This document shows, in pieces, positions 5,133 to 8,619 of a stretch of DNA of 8,619 nucleotides. Below the pieces are notes generated by a model, which was not told the origin of the DNA, searched no databases, and was given only the letters and a program-made list of their open reading frames with translations. Position numbers and translations under genes: made by a program. The stretch is from Lentisphaeria bacterium (lineage in GTDB: Bacteria; Verrucomicrobiota; Lentisphaeria; Oligosphaerales; Oligosphaeraceae): contig JAEDMH010000101.1 of the NCBI GenBank assembly GCA_016303095.1, positions 1 to 8,619 of the forward strand. Reading direction: 5' to 3'. Positions within the stretch are counted from its first letter, which is position 1. Each line of letters starts with the position of its first letter.

Positions 5133-7067
5133 TCAGCTGCGGAAGCGCTTACCCAGCTCCGAATAGGTGATGTGCACCATGGTGGGCTGCCCCGCCGGAT
5201 CCGCATAGGGCATCTCGCAACGCATCAATTCCTCCAGCAGAAGACGCTGGCCCTCGGGAGGAAGGGGACCCCTCCGGGAGATGCCGTGACGGCTGGCCAG
5301 CTGGGCCAAATGCATGGCGCTCTGACGGTTGGTGACGCTCTCCTGGCGCAGATCCGTCAGAATGTCCCGGATGGTGCTCTCCAAGGCGCAGTCAGGAAGA
5401 TTCTGGGGAACGGCGGTCACCAGGAAGGTGTGGGCGCCGAATTCCTCGATCACGAAGCCCAGGGAGCGGAAATAGGGGGTTTCCCGAGCCAGAAGCCGGG
5501 ATTCGTCCGGGGCCAGATGGAGGGTGATGGGCATGAGCAGAGGCTGGACCGAGGCCTTTTCCCCTTGGCGCAGATTCTTCAGGAGCCGTTCAAAGAGGAT
5601 GCGCTGGCTGGCGCCCCGGATGCTCACCACCACCAGCCCGGAATCACTCTCCGCCAGCAGATACTCCTTCCCCAAAGGCCCCAGCAGACGCACTTGGATC
5701 GGGGAAGCGCCGCTCCCCCCCAGGGAGACGGGGGAAGTGTGGGCGGGAGAGGCCGCCGCTCCTGCCGGGGCGGATTCGGAACTCGGCGGAGGCGTCAAGG
5801 GCACATCCCGGGTGTCCATGGGAAGACTCACGGCATAGTTTCGCCGAAGGGGCTCCTGGGAAGGACGGGGCGGAATGGGCGGGGGTAGCGGGGGCGCTTC
5901 CGGGGAGACAGCCGCCGGAATCGAGGGGGATCCCGGAGAGGTGTTGGCCGCCGGAGGCAGCGGGGGTTCCGGGGGGAGAGAAGGTGGTTCGGGGGTGGTG
6001 TCCACCAGGGTTGCCGGGGAGGAGGCCTGGGGGGTTGGCGTGGGTTTCCAGGGATTGGGATCCACGGGGTCCAGGAGAGCCAGTCCCCGGAGGGCTTGAC
6101 GCAGGGCGGCGGCCACCACCCGGGAGACCCGCATGGGTTCCCGGAAACGCACTTCCCGTTTGGTGGGATGGACATTCACATCCACCCGATCCGGCGCCAG
6201 ATCCACATAGAGGACCACCCCGGGATAGCGTCCCTTCACCACCAGGGTGTCATACGCTTCCCGGATGGCGAAGTAGATGGTTTCCGCGCTGGCGGAGCGG
6301 CCGTTGACAATGACCCGTTGTTCCCGTCGACTTGCCCGGGTGAAGCCCGGCTTGGCGATGAAGCCATAGACGTGAATGCCCTCTTCCTGATACTCCACGG
6401 GTAGCATGGCGGCGAAGGCGTCCTTGCCCACCAGCATCTCCACCCGGGGAGCAATGTCCTGGGCCGCCGGCGCTCGGAAGACCGTGCGTCCATTCTGGGT
6501 GAGTTCGAAGGCGATTTGGGGGCGGGTCAAGGCCAGCATCAGCACCATCTCCTGGATGAAATCGTCTTCCGTGGCAGGGGATTTCAGGAATTTTCGGCGG
6601 GCGGGGAGATTTCCGAAGAGCCATTGAACGCGGATGGAGGTTCCGGGGGCGCATCCGCACTCCCGGATTTCCTGGATCGCCCCGTGGTTCACCAGGATTT
6701 CCGTGCCGGAGAGCTGCTCCGGGGGGCGGGTCTGCAGCTCGAAACGGGAGACGGCGGAGATGGAAGGAAGGGCCTCCCCCCGGAATCCCAGGGAGAGGAT
6801 TTGGCCCACGTCTCCCTCCTGGGTGATTTTGCTGGTGGCATGGGCTTCCAGGCACAGCATGGCATCCTGCCGGTCCATGCCCTTTCCGTCGTCCACCACC
6901 TGGATAAGACGTTGTCCCCCCTGTTCCGTATGAATGCGGATGCGGGTGGCGCCGGCGTCAATGGAGTTTTCCACCAGTTCCTTGATGACGGAGGCGGGGC
7001 GTTCGATGACTTCCCCGGCGGCAATGCGACCGGCCACTTCCGCCGGCAAAATGCGGATGATCCCCAT
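5133..7067 (-). CDS. mutL: DNA mismatch repair protein MutL, apparently lacking the endonuclease motifs
   Basis: MutL is the dimeric GHKL ATPase that links mismatch recognition by MutS to strand incision and excision. At 644 residues it is of normal length. The N-terminal ATPase is complete: 'AAGEVIERPASVIKELVENSIDAGA' region (16-40, with catalytic Glu30 and Mg-binding Asn34), 'DDGKGM' (59-64), 'HATSK' (76-80) and 'GFRGEAL' (94-100). The transducer domain follows, with 'VNVHPTKREVRF' at 298-308. Residues about 335-450 form a Pro/Ser-rich, presumably disordered linker. The C-terminal dimerisation domain runs from about 456. There the usual DQHAAHER motif is replaced by 'SIRGASQR' (482-489) and the CPHGRP motif by 'ADPAGQP' (622-628). 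Incision activity is therefore unlikely unless supplied by a partner. It starts 4 bases after hflX; a GGAGG site 11 bases upstream lies in the end of hflX. Confidence 0.97.
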   Translation of the reverse strand: MGIIRILPAEVAGRIAAGEVIERPASVIKELVENSIDAGATRIRIHTEQGGQRLIQVVDDGKGMDRQDAMLCLEAHATSKITQEGDVGQILSLGFRGEALPSISAVSRFELQTRPPEQLSGTEILVNHGAIQEIRECGCAPGTSIRVQWLFGNLPARRKFLKSPATEDDFIQEMVLMLALTRPQIAFELTQNGRTVFRAPAAQDIAPRVEMLVGKDAFAAMLPVEYQEEGIHVYGFIAKPGFTRASRREQRVIVNGRSASAETIYFAIREAYDTLVVKGRYPGVVLYVDLAPDRVDVNVHPTKREVRFREPMRVSRVVAAALRQALRGLALLDPVDPNPWKPTPTPQASSPATLVDTTPEPPSLPPEPPLPPAANTSPGSPSIPAAVSPEAPPLPPPIPPRPSQEPLRRNYAVSLPMDTRDVPLTPPPSSESAPAGAAASPAHTSPVSLGGSGASPIQVRLLGPLGKEYLLAESDSGLVVVSIRGASQRILFERLLKNLRQGEKASVQPLLMPITLHLAPDESRLLARETPYFRSLGFVIEEFGAHTFLVTAVPQNLPDCALESTIRDILTDLRQESVTNRQSAMHLAQLASRHGISRRGPLPPEGQRLLLEELMRCEMPYADPAGQPTMVHITYSELGKRFRS

Positions 7068-7071
7068 GGCG

Positions 7072-8385
7072 CTACTGTCCTCCCCCCATGAGGCCTTCCT
7101 GGCGGTATTGCTCCCACCGCTCCAGATGATTCAGAGGCACCCGGGCCACCAGATGAACCCCATCCTCCTGATACTCCTCCGACTCCACAAAGCAATATTT
7201 CCGAATCTGCCCCAAGACTGCAGGCTCCTGGTGGGGAATGCGATAGCGGCGCTCCGGCATCAGGGCCTTGACCTGCTCCGTGAGACGGGAGACCATCCGG
7301 GACATCCCCTCCCCCGTGAGAACAGAGACCGGCAAGGCCTCGGGAAAGGCGGAAAGCAACTCCTGACGTTGCGCCTCCGGCACCAAATCCCATTTGTTCA
7401 AAACCTGAATGACCGGCTTGGGCCCCACCCCAATCTCCTCCAACACCCCCGCCGTGGTGTCATGATGCTCCAACACCGCCGGATCCGAGGCATCCAGCAA
7501 CTCTAGGATATAGTCCGCCAGTCGGGTCTCCTCCAGGGTGGACTTGAAGGCGTCCACCAGCAAATGGGGCAGTTTGCGCACAAACCCCACGGTATCCGCC
7601 AGCAGCACTTCCTGGCCTCCCGGAAGAAGATAACGGCGCACGGTGGGATCCAAGGTGGCGAAAAGCTTGTCTTCCACCAGCACTTCCGCCTGGGTGAGAC
7701 TCCGGAGAAGGGAAGATTTCCCCGCATTGGTGTAGCCCACAATGGCCACTACGGGCACAGGCTTCACCAGACGCCGTCTCCGCTGCAATTCCCGCTGACG
7801 ACGCACCAGGGACAACTCTTCCTTCAGCATCTGAATGCGCAAGCGAATCCGACGGGCATCCAACTCCAGCTGCTGCTCGCCCTGCATCCGGCCGCCCAAA
7901 CCGCCGCTGGCCCCACGCTGCCGGTTCAAATGCTTCCATTTGCGCACCAGACGGGGCAACTCGTAGGTCATCTGGGCCAACTGCACCTGAAGACAGGCCT
8001 CCCGGGTGCGGGCACGCCCCGCAAAGATGTCCAAAATCACCTCCTGACGGTCAATCACCGCCAGGGAACTCATCTTCTCCCAATTCCGCTGCTGGGAAGG
8101 AGAGAGCACATCGTCCGTCACCACTACCTCCGCCCCTAGACTCTTGGCTTCGTCCAAAATCTCCTGGACCTTTCCCCGCCCCAGAATGGTCCCCGGATCC
8201 GGATGGCGCAGCCGGGCAATCTGACTGCCCACCACCTCCAACCCCTGGGTTCCCACCAATTCCCCCAATTCCGTCAGCAGGGACAGGGCCTCCTGGGGAC
8301 TCTCCCCAGGATGGAGAAAACTCACCAAATACGCCTTGGGCGGAACAGGGATCAACGACTTGTCTGGATTCTCGGCGACAAACAT
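7072..8385 (-). CDS. hflX: GTPase HflX, ribosome-associated
   Basis: HflX is a translational GTPase-family protein that binds the large ribosomal subunit and, in studied bacteria, splits stalled or stress-damaged ribosomes. At 437 residues it has the normal length. The N-terminal domain shows 'GTILGRGKV' (65-73), 'VIDRQEVILDIFAGRARTRE' (110-129) and the coiled-coil helices with 'SGGLGG' and 'QLELDARRI' (160-180). The G domain shows G1 'GYTNAGKSS' (217-225), the 'FATLDPT' switch region (242-248), G3 'DTVGF' (264-268) and G4 'NKWD' (330-333). The HflX signature loop, usually GTRGPGETQLE, reads GGRMQGEQQLE here, a moderate departure. It is the first gene of the block, followed by mutL after 4 bases. 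In many Proteobacteria the order is mutL, miaA, hfq, hflX; here miaA and hfq are missing and the order is reversed. The chosen ATG has no Shine-Dalgarno; no upstream in-frame start is better. Confidence 0.97.
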   Translation of the reverse strand: MFVAENPDKSLIPVPPKAYLVSFLHPGESPQEALSLLTELGELVGTQGLEVVGSQIARLRHPDPGTILGRGKVQEILDEAKSLGAEVVVTDDVLSPSQQRNWEKMSSLAVIDRQEVILDIFAGRARTREACLQVQLAQMTYELPRLVRKWKHLNRQRGASGGLGGRMQGEQQLELDARRIRLRIQMLKEELSLVRRQRELQRRRRLVKPVPVVAIVGYTNAGKSSLLRSLTQAEVLVEDKLFATLDPTVRRYLLPGGQEVLLADTVGFVRKLPHLLVDAFKSTLEETRLADYILELLDASDPAVLEHHDTTAGVLEEIGVGPKPVIQVLNKWDLVPEAQRQELLSAFPEALPVSVLTGEGMSRMVSRLTEQVKALMPERRYRIPHQEPAVLGQIRKYCFVESEEYQEDGVHLVARVPLNHLERWEQYRQEGLMGGGQ

Positions 8386-8454
8386 GGGCGTACCATAGCA
8401 TTTCCCTAGGATTCTTGGGATTCCCTCCCCGACAAAGCCAAGGTTTCACTGGTC
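8386..8454 (-). other. hflX upstream region
   Basis: About 70 bases separate the hflX start from the repeat tract, so the operon promoter should lie here or within the repeats. On the minus strand TTGGCT and TTGTCG could pass as -35 elements, but I see no matching -10 box, so I do not call a promoter. A short frame starting at the ATG complementary to 8394-8396, preceded by AGGGA, overlaps the hflX start (see findings). Confidence 0.4.
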
Positions 8455-8587
8455 GGACACGGAGAGAAAACACGGGGCACACGGAGATTTTTAACACGGA
8501 GGACACGGAAGGAAAACACGGAACACACGGAGATTCAAACACGGAGGGCACGGAAACGCCGCTGCGCGGCGCACAGAGGACACGGAG
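8455..8587. repeat. Degenerate ACACGGAG repeat tract with a 46-bp higher-order period
   Basis: The core ACACGG(A/G) or close variants recurs about ten times. Two longer copies are visible: 8466-8511 and 8512-8554 both begin GAAAACACGG and continue with CACACGGAGATT and ACACGGAGG, with a few substitutions and small length changes (period 46). The tract decays to CACAGAGG and ACACGGAGAG at its right end. It has no open frame of interest and no regular spacers. Similar ACACGGAG-type intergenic repeats are common in several environmental bacterial phyla; their role is not known to me. Confidence 0.8.
8557..8571. repeat. GC-rich hairpin CGCCGC-TGC-GCGGCG inside the repeat tract
   Basis: A perfect 6-bp all-G/C inverted repeat with a three-base loop interrupts the ACACGGAG repeats. 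It would be a stable DNA or RNA hairpin, REP-like in appearance. No T run follows, so it is not an intrinsic terminator. Confidence 0.7.
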
Positions 8588-8588
8588 A

Positions 8589-8617
8589 GGGCAGAGCCTG
8601 CTGCGCATGCTCCGCCC
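8589..8617. repeat. Imperfect palindrome GGGCaGAGC ... GCTCcGCCC at the right edge
   Basis: GGGC-A-GAGC pairs with GCTC-C-GCCC across an 11-base loop that itself contains the palindrome TGCGCA. One A/C mismatch splits the stem into two 4-bp halves. It directly follows the ACACGGAG tract and may belong to the same repeat family or extend beyond the window. Confidence 0.55.
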
Positions 8618-8619
8618 TG

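Noticed and set aside
8396..8460. A sigma-70 promoter for hflX
   Set aside because: TTGGCT and TTGTCG are possible -35 boxes but no acceptable -10 hexamer lies 16-18 bases downstream.
8455..8587. CRISPR array
   Set aside because: The repeats are short, degenerate and adjacent, with no uniform repeats separated by unique spacers of constant length.
8051..8608. A 185-codon minus-strand frame through the repeat tract into hflX
   Set aside because: It owes its openness to the repeat (recurring CVPC/VFS-like residues) and lies out of frame with hflX.

Overview
The window is a GC-rich bacterial stretch (above 60 % GC by eye over most of it) with one tightly packed minus-strand gene block. In transcription order the block is hflX (ribosome-associated GTPase), mutL (mismatch repair), a large peptide-type ABC substrate-binding protein, an OppB/DppB-type permease and an OppC/DppC-type permease. 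The gaps between genes are only 4, 3, 12 and 21 bases, so one transcript is likely. No host can be named with certainty. The long proline-rich MutL linker, the near absence of Shine-Dalgarno sites, the mutL-hflX pairing without miaA or hfq, and the degenerate 'ACACGGAG' intergenic repeats fit a non-proteobacterial environmental lineage. My weak guess is the PVC/Lentisphaerota area.

Layout. Bases 1-518 hold the 5' part of a clearly more AT-rich minus-strand gene that runs off the left edge. It encodes a protein with a 'LPWVG...VLIVAESHY' N-terminus, which I read as possibly related to the uracil-DNA glycosylase fold. Bases 519-836 are intergenic. They contain a possible 24-codon plus-strand ORF that reads as a bare signal peptide, a 10-bp tandem duplication, a C/G-loop hairpin and a weak AT-rich hairpin just past the operon end. 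Bases 837-8385 are the five-gene block. Bases 8386-8619 are the hflX upstream region, followed by a degenerate repeat tract with an imperfect 46-bp higher-order period and two GC-rich hairpins.

How the genes fit together. The last three genes encode the periplasmic receptor and both membrane subunits of a peptide/nickel-type (Opp/Dpp/Yej-like) importer. The two ATPase subunits are absent. The position just beyond the second permease, where they could be expected, is taken by intergenic DNA and the AT-rich gene. HflX and MutL have no evident functional tie to the importer and seem to be co-transcribed housekeeping genes.

The points most worth a second look are: a MutL whose C-terminal endonuclease motifs are both replaced; a substrate-binding protein apparently anchored in the membrane at both ends; a shared 'C-rich then ATG' start context in place of ribosome-binding sites; and the AT-rich partial gene of uncertain family. 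I see no convincing wholly new multi-gene system in this window.
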